DNA of 64,000 nt from Actinernus sp. WN-2022 (Eukaryota > Cnidaria > Anthozoa > Actiniaria > Actinernidae). A program made the position numbers and the translations under genes. The DNA lies in contig JAOWCC010001501.1 in assembly GCA_030867875.1 (NCBI GenBank), positions 21,171,524 to 21,235,523 of the forward strand. Reading direction: 5' to 3'. The notes beneath the pieces were generated by a model. The model saw nothing but the letters and a program-made list of their open reading frames with translations, ran no database searches and was not told the DNA's origin. Below are positions 1 through 11,708 of the stretch, piece by piece. Numbering within the stretch: position 1 is the first letter of the stretch; every line of letters begins with the position of its first letter.

Positions 1-114
1 AACACTCTTTTAGGAGTATAGGAAATGGCACCACAGCCGTAAGCGAACAATTAATATCAGAGCAGGGAAAACCATTGAAGCGCTGCTACACACCATGTAC
101 ACGTAGACTGTTTG

Positions 115-640
115 TTTCACGTATAGGGTTTGTGCCGGCACTAAAACCATAACGGATAGGCCTCCTATTCACACTATACCGTATAGGGTTTTTTTCCGCG
201 GCATGGAAATAATAACGGATAGGCCTCCTGTTCACACTATACCGCGTATATAGGATTTGTGCCGGCACGGAAACCATAACGGTAGGCCTCCTGTTCACAC
301 TATACCGCGTATATAGGGTTTGTGCCGGCACGGAAACCATAACGGATAGGCCACCTGTTCACACTATACCGGCTAGGTTTTGTGCCGGCACGGAAACCAT
401 AACGGATAGGCCTCACCTGTTCACACTATACCGTATAGGGTTTGTGCCAGCACGATAAACATAACGGACAGGCCAGCTGTTCACACTGTACCGTATAGGG
501 TTTGTGCCGGCACGGAAACCATAACGGATAGGCCTCCTGTTCACATTATACCGTATAGCGTTTGTACCATTCAGCACTACTATACCGTATAGAGTTTGTG
601 CCGGCACGTAAACCATAACGAATAGGCCTCCTGTTCACAC
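115..640. repeat. 60-bp minisatellite, about 9 copies
   Basis: Tandem units of about 60 bp share the cores GGGTTTGTGCCGGCACGG, AACCATAACGGATAGGCC and TCCTGTTCACACTATACC. Units vary by small indels and one is truncated near 555-590. A degenerate outlier lies at 720-787. The open frames here are repeat translations (NRRPIRYGF-like periods) and not genes. Nothing else is seen in 1-115. Confidence 0.93.
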
Positions 641-827
641 TTGAAACGCTTTTTTTCGGTGAGATTTTTGTGCCTGAGCGATGTTTCACTGCTCCGAACT
701 TGAAAGTGATATACTTTGTATCGAATAGGGTTTTGTGCCAACTTGCTCCGTGCATGTTCACACGATAGGATTTTGTGCCGGCACAAAAAAGCTATCGATA
801 TCCGCAGGTATAATATGAACATGGCTA

Positions 828-1080
828 TACTCTTACAAAGCACTGGTTCGCCCGATTACCGAGCGAATACGCTTCAGTTGCGTGGTCCCCCAACACTCTT
901 AAGGATAAATCGTGTATTGAAGCCATCCAGCGGATGAGTGCAAGATTTGTTACGAACGACTATCGCCGTATCAGCAGTGGTTCCCACATGATCGACACTA
1001 TTAAGTGGGACAGCCTCGAAGCGCGTAGATTGCTCACTGATGTTCGGATCAGGTACAAGATTTGTACCTTGTTGCTGATT
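828..1080 (+). pseudogene. LINE (CR1/L2-like) reverse transcriptase C-terminal fragment
   Basis: The translation shows the conserved region found just after the RT domain in CR1/L2-type LINEs: Y-K-A-L-V-R-P, then after a one-base frameshift near 863 E-Y-A-S-V-A-W, then I-E-A-I-Q-R-M-S-A-R-F-V, and W-D-S-L-E-A-R-R. No catalytic part remains. The fragment runs directly into the left arm of the palindrome at 1046-1194. It is a dead retroelement 3' end; the family-level call is firm and the clade is not. Confidence 0.8.
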
Positions 1081-1194
1081 GGTTCTCTATTTCACGTGAT
1101 ATGATTCAACCAATCGGCGTACACGATTGGTTGAATCATATCACGTGAAAAAGAAAACCAATCGACAACAAGGTACTAATCTTGTACCTGATCC
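1046..1194. repeat. Palindrome with about 70-bp arms
   Basis: The left arm, starting GGATCAGGTACAAGAT at 1046-1116, is mirrored by the right arm at 1124-1194, with a spacer of about 7 bp. The outer part of the left arm is still LINE coding sequence (R-I-R-Y-K-I), so the palindrome probably arose by inverted duplication of a LINE end. Each arm carries a CCAAT-type motif and TCACGTGA. Confidence 0.9.
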
Positions 1195-1246
1195 CAACAT
1201 GGAAACACAATGAGCTAGATTCTCAGGTTATTTCCTTTCTCGTCGC

Positions 1247-2735
1247 CTACAATGAGAGAGAGAGAGAGCAAGGGAGTACGGCAGTCACTCACGATCTCTT
1301 TCCAGGTTTAGCCGCCATCTTGAAATAATGTTGGCGCTCACGTTCACGATGGAGTTCGCCGAACGAGTTCTGAAGCGGAGATTGTAACTAAAAAAGACGG
1401 GGAGTAAAACTGTGGTGCACGTGACGTCTATGAACCAATTGGAAACAAGAACTCGGTGTGTGTCTTCTCATGATGCTCGTAGCAGTTTCCTAGGAAACGA
1501 TTTCGGCAGTAGCAAGAATGAAGACAGGATTTGAAAACCGCAGACCGACTGCCTTGTTGATTTCAAAGTCTAAATCGCTGGGAAAATGTTTTTCTCTCGA
1601 CGTATTTCAAGAACCGATAACACTTATGGCAGTTATTAACAGTTACAATCAAACGAGGACAGCCTACTGTGGTGTACGCACTGCATCATGGGATAGAAAG
1701 GTCCCGGATGTAGGAAAAAGACATGTAAGTCCGCCATTACTATTTGAGATACAACGGTGAAGGATCCAACACCTGTTGTTGTTCGTAAGTCGGGGTCCTA
1801 AATACCACACCTACAAACGGGGAAAATCATTTCAATTCAGCTGACCAGATATTTTTAATAGGTTCTAATACTTCTGAAGTTTTCAATTATAATGGCAGTC
1901 GTTCTGTGATTTTGAAAACACTGTAGCAATAAACACAACCTTCGGTGCGTTATTAAATTTGCCTCAAAATAAAATACAACTTCGCAGTTTCTGTCCCTAA
2001 ACGTAGCCATCTTGAATCGCTTGATATCCTAGTCGTAAATAATCTGCTTTTTAGGCAACCTAAGGCCAGGCATACAGCGCTGGTTGGACAAGAAGGGCCG
2101 CCATTGTCAACTGCCTTCGCACACAAAGGCGAGACCATTGATTTCTGCATGGATTTTCACCAAATAAAAACTCTCTGAAACATCTAGGGTATGTATACTA
2201 AATTTCCAGCGGGAAATTTTGGCTTAAACATACGATTTTCGACACGAAATAATTCACAACAGACGTTTGATTAATCGCACACCTCAATTGAATTTAATAG
2301 CTTCTTCATCCGTATGTAATTCTCCTACCTCCCTTCTAGTTTGTATTGTGTTCACAGTACTTTGTAGCAATAGCTTCTTCATCCGTATGTAATTACTTCC
2401 ACCTTCCACTCTAGTTTGTGTCTGAGTTTGTGTCAGTTGTGTTTACAGCCGATCCGTGCCTAGCAACGGCTCCTGTGCCTACTAATATGTTACGAACATC
2501 AAGCTACAGAATTTTAACGGTTTCACTCCCGGCCTTTTCTCTCCCCTTCGGCGCTCGCTCGGCACTACGTGCCTCTTCGGAACTCGTTCGGCCCTCATGA
2601 GTGTGAGCGCCAACATTTTTTAGGGTCAGCGGAAAGTCGCATTGTAATAAATGAATTTCAAGATGGCGGCTAAACCTGGAAGAGATCAAGGTAAGTATGC
2701 CGTGCTCCCTTGGAGAGAGAGGTAATAATCCTCTG
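1247..2735. mobile_element. Inverted-repeat element with about 130-180 bp arms
   Basis: Sequence at about 1247-1380 (with CCAGGTTTAGCCGCCATCTT and AATGTTGGCGCTCAC) is repeated inverted at about 2555-2735 (with AAGATGGCGGCTAAACCTGG). The interior of about 1.2 kb has no recognisable transposase and holds a near-direct repeat of a GTATGTAATT-containing segment at 2298-2420. It may be a non-autonomous DNA element. No target-site duplication was identified. Confidence 0.7.
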
Positions 2736-2963
2736 GTACCCATGCAGGGTAAGCAAGATTACTAGTCAGACGGGAAATATAAATTTTGGATGTCTAGAAT
2801 TGGCGAGATTCAGTCAGATGCTAGTGATGCAAGATTTGGCTAGATTTGGACGGGTAACAGGCCTAAGAAAATTGTCCATTTGAAGCATGTAATGAAAGCT
2901 TTATAGCATAAGCGCGGTGAAATATCTTCAGTGGTACTTGTGCCAACCTGAAATAAAAGGCGA

Positions 2964-3210
2964 GATAGAGAAGAAAAAGAACAGCCTCTGGTGTCAGTTA
3001 TCCGTTGACAATCTCACTTCCATGCGCTGAGTTTCAAATCAAGAAAACGCGTCAAACCGGTTTTGCTGGGCCATTGGTAAGCCAATGAAGATTATCGTTA
3101 CATCCAGTACTCACGGTTATCCAATCAGGGACGAGGTTCAACTGAATTCTGAACCCAATATTCGCATGGAAGTGAGATTAGAGACTTTTCTTTTTCTTCT
3201 TTCTTTCGCT
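2964..3210. repeat. Imperfect inverted repeat
   Basis: The AGAAGAAAAAGAACA and CAATCTCACTTCCATGCG segments at 2968-3027 are matched in inverse by CGCATGGAAGTGAGATT and a CTTTTTCTTC tract at 3163-3210. No coding content was seen. From 3210 to 4065 I see nothing I can name. Confidence 0.55.
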
Positions 3211-4397
3211 TCTAGATCTTCGACTTTTATTGATTCGAGCCTCCGGAATTCAGGGCACTATCCTGGCCGCCCACTCCAACAAAATCAACAAGAAGAAACA
3301 AACTTTTCTATTGATACTTACTTGTTCAAGTATTCGACATCGTTGTCATTAAAGTGTTCGCGATCATCATAAATGAACCCCTTATTAAGGCCCATGTGCC
3401 TATCTATTCGGCAATGTTCCTTCTTCCAAAGTCCTACACAGGTTTGAGCAGCTAAAATATAAGAAATATAAGAAATTATAACATTATCGTACCATGATAA
3501 ATAAAATTGTTTATACTTATACTCACTGTAAATCTTACTTCGATCACTCTTAAACAATCACTGGAAAATTCGACATAGGCCTGGTAAACTCCAGGGCAGG
3601 CAGAAGTACAAGTTTCTCACCCTTCACACAGAACTATACACTTTGAAGACTATGGAAAAGCATGTTAAAGACATTTTACGGACTTTGTAAAATTTCGAAA
3701 AATGTCTATGAATGTACCCAATTACTGACATTCTTAACAAACTTTTAGCCACTACCCCATTGAGACCCTCTTAATCAATAAGTTAGATTTTAATGGATAA
3801 ACCAGTAGTCAACAAGTTGAAAACTCAAACCAGTGATAAGCCTTAATCCTGGCTTATAGCTCAGGTTAACATTCGGTCCTGGCATTTGACAAGGCAGTGA
3901 TGACGATGAGTCGGACCCAGACCCTTTACCGAGCATTATGATTATTAAACGAACTGCTCCTCAGATAAAAAAGTTGAGCTCTTAAGCTGTCAGTTACCTA
4001 AAGCTCGTCCGTGAGAATATGAAACTTACTAATTGCTCTTAAAAACCAACACCTAGGGTTTATCTGTAGCCCGGGCCTACACATTTTACAGCCTACTTGT
4101 CTTATTATAAATGATTGTTTGGGCTGGAGGAGCTGTCGAAATACGGTAGTATCGTCGTGTACCGTTTAACCAACTGCGTCATAAAATTCCCTTTGAATAA
4201 TTTGAGACTCAGAAATTTTATACGAACATCCGAATCGACACTTAGAAATTTTAGAACGATTATACGTTATCGGCTCACTTTCAGGTCATGTTTAGTGTAT
4301 TTCGGGTAGTATCGTCGTGTACCGTTGAGATCCGTGGGGAATCACACCTCGCGCGCTCGGAGGGTTGTCGTACCGCTATTATAGTATATATGTAATA

Positions 4398-4494
4398 GAT
4401 AAAGAATGAGTAGCCGATCTTTATCCGATTTAAAAACTCGAGCTGAAAGCGAGAGTTTGTAAATCGGATAAAGATCGGATATGAATTCTTTATC
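4398..4494. repeat. 97-bp hairpin-forming palindrome
   Basis: GATAAAGAAT at the left edge pairs with ATTCTTTATC at the right, and GCCGATCTTTATCCGATTT with AAATCGGATAAAGATCGG. The short centre contains GAGCTGAAAGC. Confidence 0.9.
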
Positions 4495-4763
4495 TTACTT
4501 ATCAAACGTCTAGATGTAGAGAGTCATGTTTTCAGTTATTTTGGCGATACGACTTATTTTGGCCGAGAAATCGAAGCCAAAGTTTATGTAAATCAGGACG
4601 AAATCTTTATCAGATTTAAAGATTACTTATCGGTCGGTGATTTCCTTTGTTTTTGCTTCATGAATTATTAATGAGTTTGATAATATACTATAATAGAAAT
4701 TTTATGAACATGCTAATGAAGTTGATATAAATCTGGTAAAAGAAACGACTGCAATCAGCGAAT

Positions 4764-4859
4764 TCTCTCGTGGTGTAATGGTTAGGGTTTGGGTTGGTGG
4801 TGGGGTAAGCCATTGCATTGATTCTTAACCGGCCGGAGTTCGAATCCCGGTTCAGGCGG
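4764..4859 (+). repeat. tRNA-derived (SINE-like) sequence
   Basis: An A-box-like TGGTGTAATGGTTAG is followed by a B-box-like GAGTTCGAATCCCGG. The spacing is longer than in a functional tRNA and the acceptor ends do not pair, so this is probably a tRNA-derived repeat with a possible pol III promoter. Confidence 0.6.
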
Positions 4860-5281
4860 ATTTTTTTTTATAGTGAGCCGATAACGTATAATCGTTCTAA
4901 AATTTCTAAGTGTCGATTCGGATGTTCGTATAAAATTTCTGAGTCTCAAATTATTCAAAGGGAATTTTATGACGCAGTTGGTTAAACGGTACACGACGAT
5001 ACTACCGAAAGTGCAGGCCGGAAGGCAAAAGTCGAAATCTAAAATTTCACCGGGAACCATGCCCACGGACTTACGGGCCGGTTGTTTGAGCCTACAAATT
5101 TTCAAAACCTGGATACGTCCCTGAATACAAACTCAATACGGTATCTTTGTCGATTCGTACATCGCATAATTATATGGTCTGAAGCGCCTATGGTTTGGTT
5201 GCTATTTTGAGACTAGCGCTAAATCTCTAGAATAAAGATTCAGGCAACATGAACCTGCTTAAACGACATAATGCAGAAGTT

Positions 5282-5646
5282 CATAACCAGGAGCGTCCAT
5301 CCCGCATACCAGGCCTATGCCACAGTGTTTTCACAAGTTAGGTTATTTTTAGAACGGGTTCCCGCTATTCTTGGGTTGCAATCATTCCTAAGGGAATCAA
5401 ATCACAAAAGTGTAGTAGTCATGTTGTTGGTATAACAAAAGTAGCTAAATGAGGCATATTTTGTTCCGCCAATAGACCAGTTTACGGTTCTGGCGGGCCA
5501 CCATTGTTTAACATCTGCCTTCCCACCAAATAAACAAAGGATTTGTAAACTGGTCTGTTGGCGGGAAAAATATTCTAAAAATAGCCCAATTTGTGAAAAC
5601 GCCGTGACACCTATATAGGAGATATGGACGGCCCTGGTTAGGTTAT
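5282..5646. mobile_element. Palindromic MITE-like element
   Basis: CATAACCAGGAGCGTCCAT at the left is mirrored by ATGGACGGCCCTGGTT...TTATG at the right. Inner blocks also pair: TGTTTTCACAAGTTAGG with its inverse near 5590, and CCGCCAATAGACCAGTTTAC (5466-5485) with its inverse at 5547-5566. It is non-coding. Confidence 0.75.
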
Positions 5647-5885
5647 GGACTCCTGCACAATGCTTAATCGTTAAAATAATACTTACATGCGTTAGGGAGC
5701 GCCACAAGTTGTAAACCACACAAGACAAGGATCACGTATCCAATCACTGAAATGAACAACAAAATGTGGAAAATCAACGGGAATTTCGCCAAAAAGAAAT
5801 CGGGCTCAATTCTACTTAGACTTCTTGATCTTAGGCCCTTTTTGTTGCCTCATTCATCGATTAGCTTCAAGATGACACAACATCC

Positions 5886-5909
5886 GGGGGGGGGGGGGGG
5901 GGGGGGGGG
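5886..5909. repeat. Poly-G run (24 G)
   Basis: An uninterrupted G tract. It is one of the few places where the two copies of the 9.3-kb block differ. Confidence 0.95.
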
Positions 5910-7975
5910 AAGGCCTGATACTCAGGTTAGGGGAGGAAGGGTGGTAAATCCCCCAAAAAAAATTGAGCAAGGAAAAATGGACCCCCAAATAATTCCTGTA
6001 AGCACTTGTTTACCGATCTAGGAAAATTACAGTGTGAAATAAAATCATGCAGAGCTCGCATAGTCCTAAAAATATCGTGCAGAGCTAAAAGGACCAAAAA
6101 ATTACCACCCCACATCCCCTGATTTCAATTGGTCCAACCCTTACAACTGATTTATCCGCTAGTTAGCGCGTTTTTCTTTAAGTGGCGAATCTTTTTAGAC
6201 ATCGAAGAAACATCTTTGGACCGGAGGTAGTGAGAGAATAAACTCAGTTTCTTTGCTTATTATTATTGGCCAACGCTGGTTCCAAAGATAAAAACGTTTT
6301 ACGCGGGTCCTATTGAGGTAGCAAATAACACGGCATGCCGCTTTGAAGAATTTTACCAGAAGCGATGTACTTAGTACGAACGATATTCGACCTAAATAAT
6401 CAGTTGAATAGGGAGGGTTAGAAAGTGTTTTCCCACTCAGTACTGGCACATGACTGAGATAATGATAGATAATACATTTTTCACAAGTTGTTACCGGGGT
6501 TTTTTATCGGTATAAAAGTTGAATAGTTTCTAGAAGTGTTATCCTGAAAAAAAGATTCAACTTAAAGGTACACTGCGGTCAATCGAATTGATTGGAACCT
6601 TCGAATTTCTTTAAAACAAATCAATTCTACAAAAAATAGCACCTTTAGTTAGGAGAGAAACTGGCCATGTGAATGTTCTGATAATATTATGCTTTTAAAA
6701 CGGTTTCGATAGAGGATGGCAAAGGTTAAAGTGGACAACCGAAAAGAAGACTTTATTTCGGTTACAGTGTCGATTTCAAGTTGCTCTAAATTTTTCTGAA
6801 AAGCAGTATTTTTCATCGATTCAAATCTTTGTCATCCTTCCGTTCGTCAAAATTGTCTCAAATTTTCTCCAGTATACCTGGAAAGCCTACTCTGCTAATC
6901 TGAGTAGTTATTTTTGTCTTTCATCGTGATAAAGTTTACCATTTGAGAGTTGACAGTTCCCCCTTAAGCAGTGCTATGATTATTATTAAGAAGCCGGAAA
7001 AGAACGAGTTCAAGAAGTTAAAGATACTAAAACTTACTGGTGTCAGAAGACAAGTTCCTTGGCGTTAACCGTTTCTCACTGTATGGTTCTCCAGTAACGT
7101 CTGTCCTTTTATGTTTCCTACACCCCGTTACCATGACTACACAATAAGTGGTTGTTAGGGCTCACAAAAATCCAACTTACGTCAATTCAAGCATATCAGT
7201 TGATCGATAGTACTACTCCAAAGACTCATTTACAGTCATTTAAGGTTGTTGTACTTAAGGTAACTAATTACCTAGAGAACTCCAATGTCTTTTCCAAAAT
7301 AAAAAACCTGTCAAGGATTTATTCGCAAAAACTGCTAAATATAGAAATGGGGAACACGATTTAAAGGGAATATACAACTGAGTTAACACACATTTTTCAT
7401 GTCTGGTTTTTGCACAGAATTTCAGTTAGCGTGCTTGTCAAATTCGTGAGAATCAGTTTTGTTTAAGGGGAAGGGTGGATCTATAAATGGAAAAGAGGTT
7501 AAGAGTTTGAGTAATTCGAATTCACATCATGAATCTAACTTAAACGAAACTTTTATTGTAGGAAATATTAATGTGTCGCGCCATACAACGACTATAGAAA
7601 ACACAGTGAATATTAATACAACGTCAAACAAACATACAGGTCGTTTAAGTTTTGCTTTGGCGAATTTTTTTTATTCCTCGTGAATAGCTCCATTTAAGAG
7701 CCAAGTAAGTTTTTTCTTCTCGATTAACTTTTAATCGTTCTTAGTTCCTCAGCCACGTAATATTAATTTACTGTATAAATGTATAACGGTAGGCCCTTTG
7801 CGTTTTGTTCAGTTTTCAACTTCAACGGTAGATTGATCGTCAAGCCAGTTCAAGGGTGGTTGACAGACTATCTCTAGGATCTACTAGTGAAACAAACGTT
7901 ATCTTTTTCACAAGTGTTTTGTTGACAAAATGGTTACGATATCCCTTCTGAACACATGTGGGATATCACACCAGC
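5910..7975. other. Gene-poor stretch
   Basis: I find no supportable gene, RNA or element in this stretch. Short open frames (for example at 7152-7364 and 7459-7683) have no recognisable domain, and their composition matches the surrounding AT-rich DNA. Confidence 0.6.
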
Positions 7976-8232
7976 CAGTGGCGTAGCCAGGTTTTTAAAA
8001 TTTGTAGGCCCAAATAACCGCTCCGTAAGGGTCGCTTCTTGAGGGTCCGGGAGCATGCTTCCCCGGGAAATTTTTCGATTTAGACTTTCGCAAATGCCTT
8101 CTGCTGCACTTTCAAGTCATATTTTGTGTATTTCGACAGCTCCTCAAGCCCAACATTCATTTGTAATAAGACAAGTAGGCTGTAAAATTTGTAGGCCCGG
8201 GCCTACGGGCCTATAGGCTAGATACGCCCTTG
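7976..8232 (+). mobile_element. hAT-like MITE
   Basis: It starts CAGTGGCGTAGCCAGG and ends CTAGATACGCCCTTG, which are imperfect inverted ends. CCAGC flanks both sides as a possible short target duplication. CAGTGGCGTAG-type tips are typical of hAT-family non-autonomous elements. It is the intact counterpart of the interrupted copy at 4066-5123. Confidence 0.75.
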
Positions 8233-9520
8233 CCAGCTACCCTTGTAAAATAAGTTATCAAAGGACTCTAAATGGTTAGACTTTCGCAACTTCTCACCAT
8301 AATTTTTAGAATCCAACTTCGCATTCTTATGAATGAATGATACTGTTGTAGGATTCTAGACTTCTCTTGGTTGAAAACTTATTTTTACAGTAATCACGAA
8401 CATATTCAGTTTTGATCAAGGAAAAACAATACCCCATAAGCCATTCGCTTCAGCCTTAATGTCACCTTATTATATTTTATATTACAACAAATACGGGAAA
8501 TCTTAACATACAAAGTAACAACAACAAAATTATATATGTTTTGTTTCGATCTGCATAAAGAAAACCTGAAATTTGTCAAACTTGTGGTAATTAATGAGAT
8601 GTAATTACTATTGAAGCTGACGTCAATATGTCTGTTAATTACCCGCATACAAACACAAGGGCTTTATATCTTATTACTAAATGAACTGTTCATGAGTCCA
8701 ATTGTAAGATCTTGATTCACTTTCCTTGTTCACGATAAGCTTAGGGGTATTATGCTTAGATAATTTTGAGGAGTTTGACGGAGAATTTACTAGAACCTAA
8801 CAGCAAGGATCTAGTACGTACACGAAAACAGAACAAGAAAATGTCATCTTATTCCCGGCTCACTATGCGTCACGGGTCTACCTGAGTGTTGTAGATGTTG
8901 GAGTTAGTGTTTACAGTTTGTCGCTTGCTCGCTCACTGATTAACATGCTAATAAAATTGTATTTGTAAAATCGGTGTAACTTAAACTCAAACATCAGTTA
9001 GACTCATCACAACAACACTATGAAATGTGTGATTTTATGTCTGCGAGTACTCTCATGACACTATGTAAAGGTTATCGGTCTCGACTGGAGCGAGGGGATA
9101 TGCGATTTATTCACCCAGGGTTCCGTCCGAGGGCGCAACGCATACTCCCGAGCGGAAGGCCGACAAATGCATATTGTTTTTACAATGGCGATCGCAACCT
9201 CGTGACCAGGGTCTACTCGGCAGATCCAAGATGGCGGCTGCTGCGGGAGAAGACTGAATATCAGGTGACCTGAATTGGGACAACAAATGTACAAGCTAAA
9301 TCGGTCAATTTTCCTTCTAGCTTCCTTCTAGCCCGTGTCTGAGTCGCTCGGCCCGCGTGGGGTCTAAGCCCGAATTTAGGGATGGTTACACAGCGATCGA
9401 ACGATCCAAGATAACCAATGACTATATGGATACGGGATTCTGAGAGCTTCTGTGTTGAAAAAGAGAACATGGTATGGTCCGCGCAAAGGGTTCTGGTAGT
9501 TTTAGTATGTAACAATACAA
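8233..9520. other. Stretch without a recognised gene
   Basis: No gene is supported. A CCAAGATGGCGGCTGCTGCGG motif at 9226-9246 resembles the AAGATGGCGGC motif in the 1247-2735 element. The duplicated block is cut by the window end at the position equivalent to 9326. Confidence 0.55.
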
Positions 9521-10060
9521 TAACAATAATTTTATTAATAACAACAAGGATACATGATTAATACTTGCCAACCCGCAATTAGTAATACTGTACTATTCGA
9601 GGCACAAAATTAGGATAATTTAATTAGCTAAAAATCTATCTTACAGAAACTTATCTGCAAGTAAGTAAACTAATGTAAGTCGTAGAATATATAATGTATT
9701 ATAATTACATGATAGTACGCGGCAGTTTAATTTGTATAGCATGCTAATAAAAGAAGATTTGGAAAAAAATAAGCTTATCCGGCTATTTATTTCGAAGCAG
9801 CTTCAGTATTCGGGAGACTCCAATATAGTTATCTTCATCTCTAAGTATTTAAAAAAAGCAGGTCTTTTAATTTACGTTTGAATTGGGCTTTTGGTAGTAC
9901 TTTAACAGAATATTGGATTCCATTGCAGATTTGTGGTCCAATTTTTGAGAAGGATGTTCTCAATTTCTCTGTTCTTGAGTGCTTGATATAATAACATTCA
10001 TTTGTTGTAGAACGGGTTCTATCAATTATGTGTTTCGCAGGTTTTCTTAAAAAGTGTTAA
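9520..10060 (-). pseudogene. LINE 3' end: C-terminal RT fragment plus 3' tail
   Basis: The minus-strand frame ending at the TAG at 9841-9843 reads ...R-T-E-K-L-R-T-S-F-S-K-I-G-P-Q, then P-K-A-Q-F-K-R-K-L-K-D-L-L, the typical extreme C-terminus of CR1-type ORF2 (usual form: RT.k..SF...G..iWN.iP...k..FKk.lk..L). Here the usual W-N is C-N. Downstream on the minus strand the 3' tail ends in AATAAAATTATTG and a TATTG-rich end near 9520. It is a decayed 5'-truncated copy. Confidence 0.75.
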
Positions 10061-10441
10061 GAACTGATGTTAAACGGAGCTGTTCGATTATGAACAACAG
10101 GCTGAATTTCTTTGTGTTTGTGAATTAAGCTATGTTCTAATTTAGAATTGTTTTGGGTAAAATCACTTTGATAAACTTCAAATATAACTTAGAATTTAAA
10201 AATAGGTAATTTGTCTCTACCAGCATGCTTTTGTATAATAAGTGATATCGGCGATGACATCACATCATTAGCATATTGGAAATATAAACCTTTATATCTC
10301 GTAGACGTAAGGCCCAAATCAAGAAATATTCTACCGTTGGACTAACCACTTCATGTACAATCGATATCAAGTATAGCTAATTTTGGCTTATTTATATGCA
10401 CTTTAAGCGAAGATCTTAATTAAGTCATAGCCCTGGGAGAA

Positions 10442-10486
10442 CAGTGGCGTAGGGAGTTGGGGGGGGGGGGGGGGGGGGGGGGGGGG
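10442..10486. repeat. hAT-like tip (CAGTGGCGTAG) plus a 28-G run
   Basis: CAGTGGCGTAG followed by a pure G tract (10459-10486) is probably a truncated copy of the same family as 7976-8232. No partner end was found nearby. Confidence 0.5.
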
Positions 10487-10698
10487 AATTCATCACTGAT
10501 CTTTATGACATAAGAATAGAAACGGAAACCGATAACCAGGAAAAACAGGAATGAACGTTATATGAACTGACCAGTTCAATTCAAGTTAACATATATGATG
10601 CTTAGCGTTATATTTTAAGTTGTAAATTTTATAAAGCAAACATTTAAAAGAGCCGGATTCAAAAACATTTCAGCTACATTGAGTCTGCGGATATTGGC

Positions 10699-11142
10699 AC
10701 TGAGTTACCTGGCTATACTATCAAACATGATCTTTAGACTAAAAAACAACATTAAATATTGGAAAAATAAACAGTTCAAAGTTTATCTATTCCTTGAGAA
10801 AAAGCCTCCCACGGATTGCACTTCAGTTGTGAGGGAATTTCAAGTCGATCTTGTTTCTAAATTACAATTGCACCACTTTAGTTACACCTGACAAATGAAC
10901 TTTGGTACTCGAAATGAACTTTGGTACTCGAAATGAACTTTGGTACTCGGCTGAGTACCTGGCTACTATCAAACATGATCTTTAGACTAAAAACATTTAA
11001 TAATGGAAAATTAAACAGTTCAAAGTTTATCTATTTCTCGAGAAAAAGCCTCCCACGGATTGCACTTCAGTTGTGAGGGTCTTGTTGCTAAACTACAATT
11101 GCAACACTTTAGTTACCGACCTGACAAATAAACTTTGGTCTC
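10699..11142. repeat. Tandem duplication of about 200 bp with a 19-bp triplicate at the joint
   Basis: 10699-10912 and 10952-11142 share long blocks (ATCAAACATGATCTTTAGAC, GCCTCCCACGGATTGCACTT). Between them AAATGAACTTTGGTACTCG occurs three times in tandem (10894-10950). It is non-coding. Confidence 0.85.
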
Positions 11143-11390
11143 TGGGCAGACGACAAAAAAAAAAAACTCATTAAAATGTTCGCCTTACTTCTCGTTTTGT
11201 TTAGTATATAATTGTGCGTATTTTTAATAAGTCGTTACTTTTGATACTGCAAAAACCACTTAGAAATATTCTACATAGCACCGGAGGCAAAATATTTGAC
11301 GCTGTCAAAGACAACCTGTTGAGTGATCTAACCACTATCCCCTCTCTACTTTAAACGACACAATAGTCAATAGTTATAAGGTTTATTTTT

Positions 11391-11417
11391 CTTTATTATT
11401 ATTATTATTATTATTAT
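11391..11417. repeat. (ATT)n microsatellite
   Basis: Simple trinucleotide run. Confidence 0.9.
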
Positions 11418-11708
11418 CATACTTTTGGTGTAGAACGGAATGGGGATGCAAATGACTGAAGTCAAGGATAATCCAATAATTCGCCTTTTTTTCTTAGTCT
11501 CGTAGTCATTCTTTAATCAGTTTTCTCTAGAATTTTTTGTCACCTTATTTACATTGTTTAGGCCAGTAACTGAAATACTAGCCCGTCGACCTTGCTGAAT
11601 TTAAGAAGTAAGTTTGATCTCTCAAGACGGAATTATGTACTACACTCACCTGATTAAATGTTTGCATAATCTTCCTACCTCACTAAAACAAGCTAGTGAC
11701 TATAATAG

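Larger units (their letters stand above)
4144..5007. mobile_element. Foldback element with 136-bp inverted arms, inserted in the hAT-like MITE
   Basis: The arms 4144-4279 and 4872-5007 are reverse complements with tips CGGTAGTATCGTCGTGTACC. Inside are a second partial tip (4306-4325), a 97-bp palindrome (4398-4494) and a tRNA-like promoter sequence (4764-4859). No protein is encoded. The arrangement is nested: a repeat within a repeat. Confidence 0.85.
4066..5123 (-). mobile_element. hAT-like MITE, minus strand, split by an insertion
   Basis: The two ends (4066-4143 and 5008-5123) are the reverse complement of the uninterrupted element at 7976-8232: shared GTAGGCCCGGGC, AGCTGTCGAAATAC and CCTACAAATTTT blocks, ending in CCTGGATACGTCCCTG. 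The alignment breaks where the 4144-5007 insert starts and resumes where it ends. The inner ends have lost about 20 bp relative to the intact copy. Confidence 0.8.
1..9326. repeat. Left copy of a 9.3-kb near-identical duplicated block
   Basis: This stretch reappears in direct orientation at 54674-64000. I found only two differences: T4701 versus G59374, and a poly-G run that is 24 G here and 21 G, T, 3 G there. The block is cut by both window edges, so its true length is unknown. The near-zero divergence across non-coding DNA points to a very recent duplication, allelic sequence, or an unmerged assembly overlap. Confidence 0.97.

Noticed and set aside
86..843. Several overlapping minus-strand ORFs with R-R-P-I-R-Y-G-F periods
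   Set aside because: They are translations of the 60-bp minisatellite. The period explains the open frames and no start, domain or codon pattern supports coding. The same holds at 54759-55516.
4764..4859. Functional tRNA gene
   Set aside because: A- and B-box-like motifs are present, but the acceptor ends do not pair and the anticodon arm is too long. Treated as a tRNA-derived repeat. The same applies to 22113-22187.
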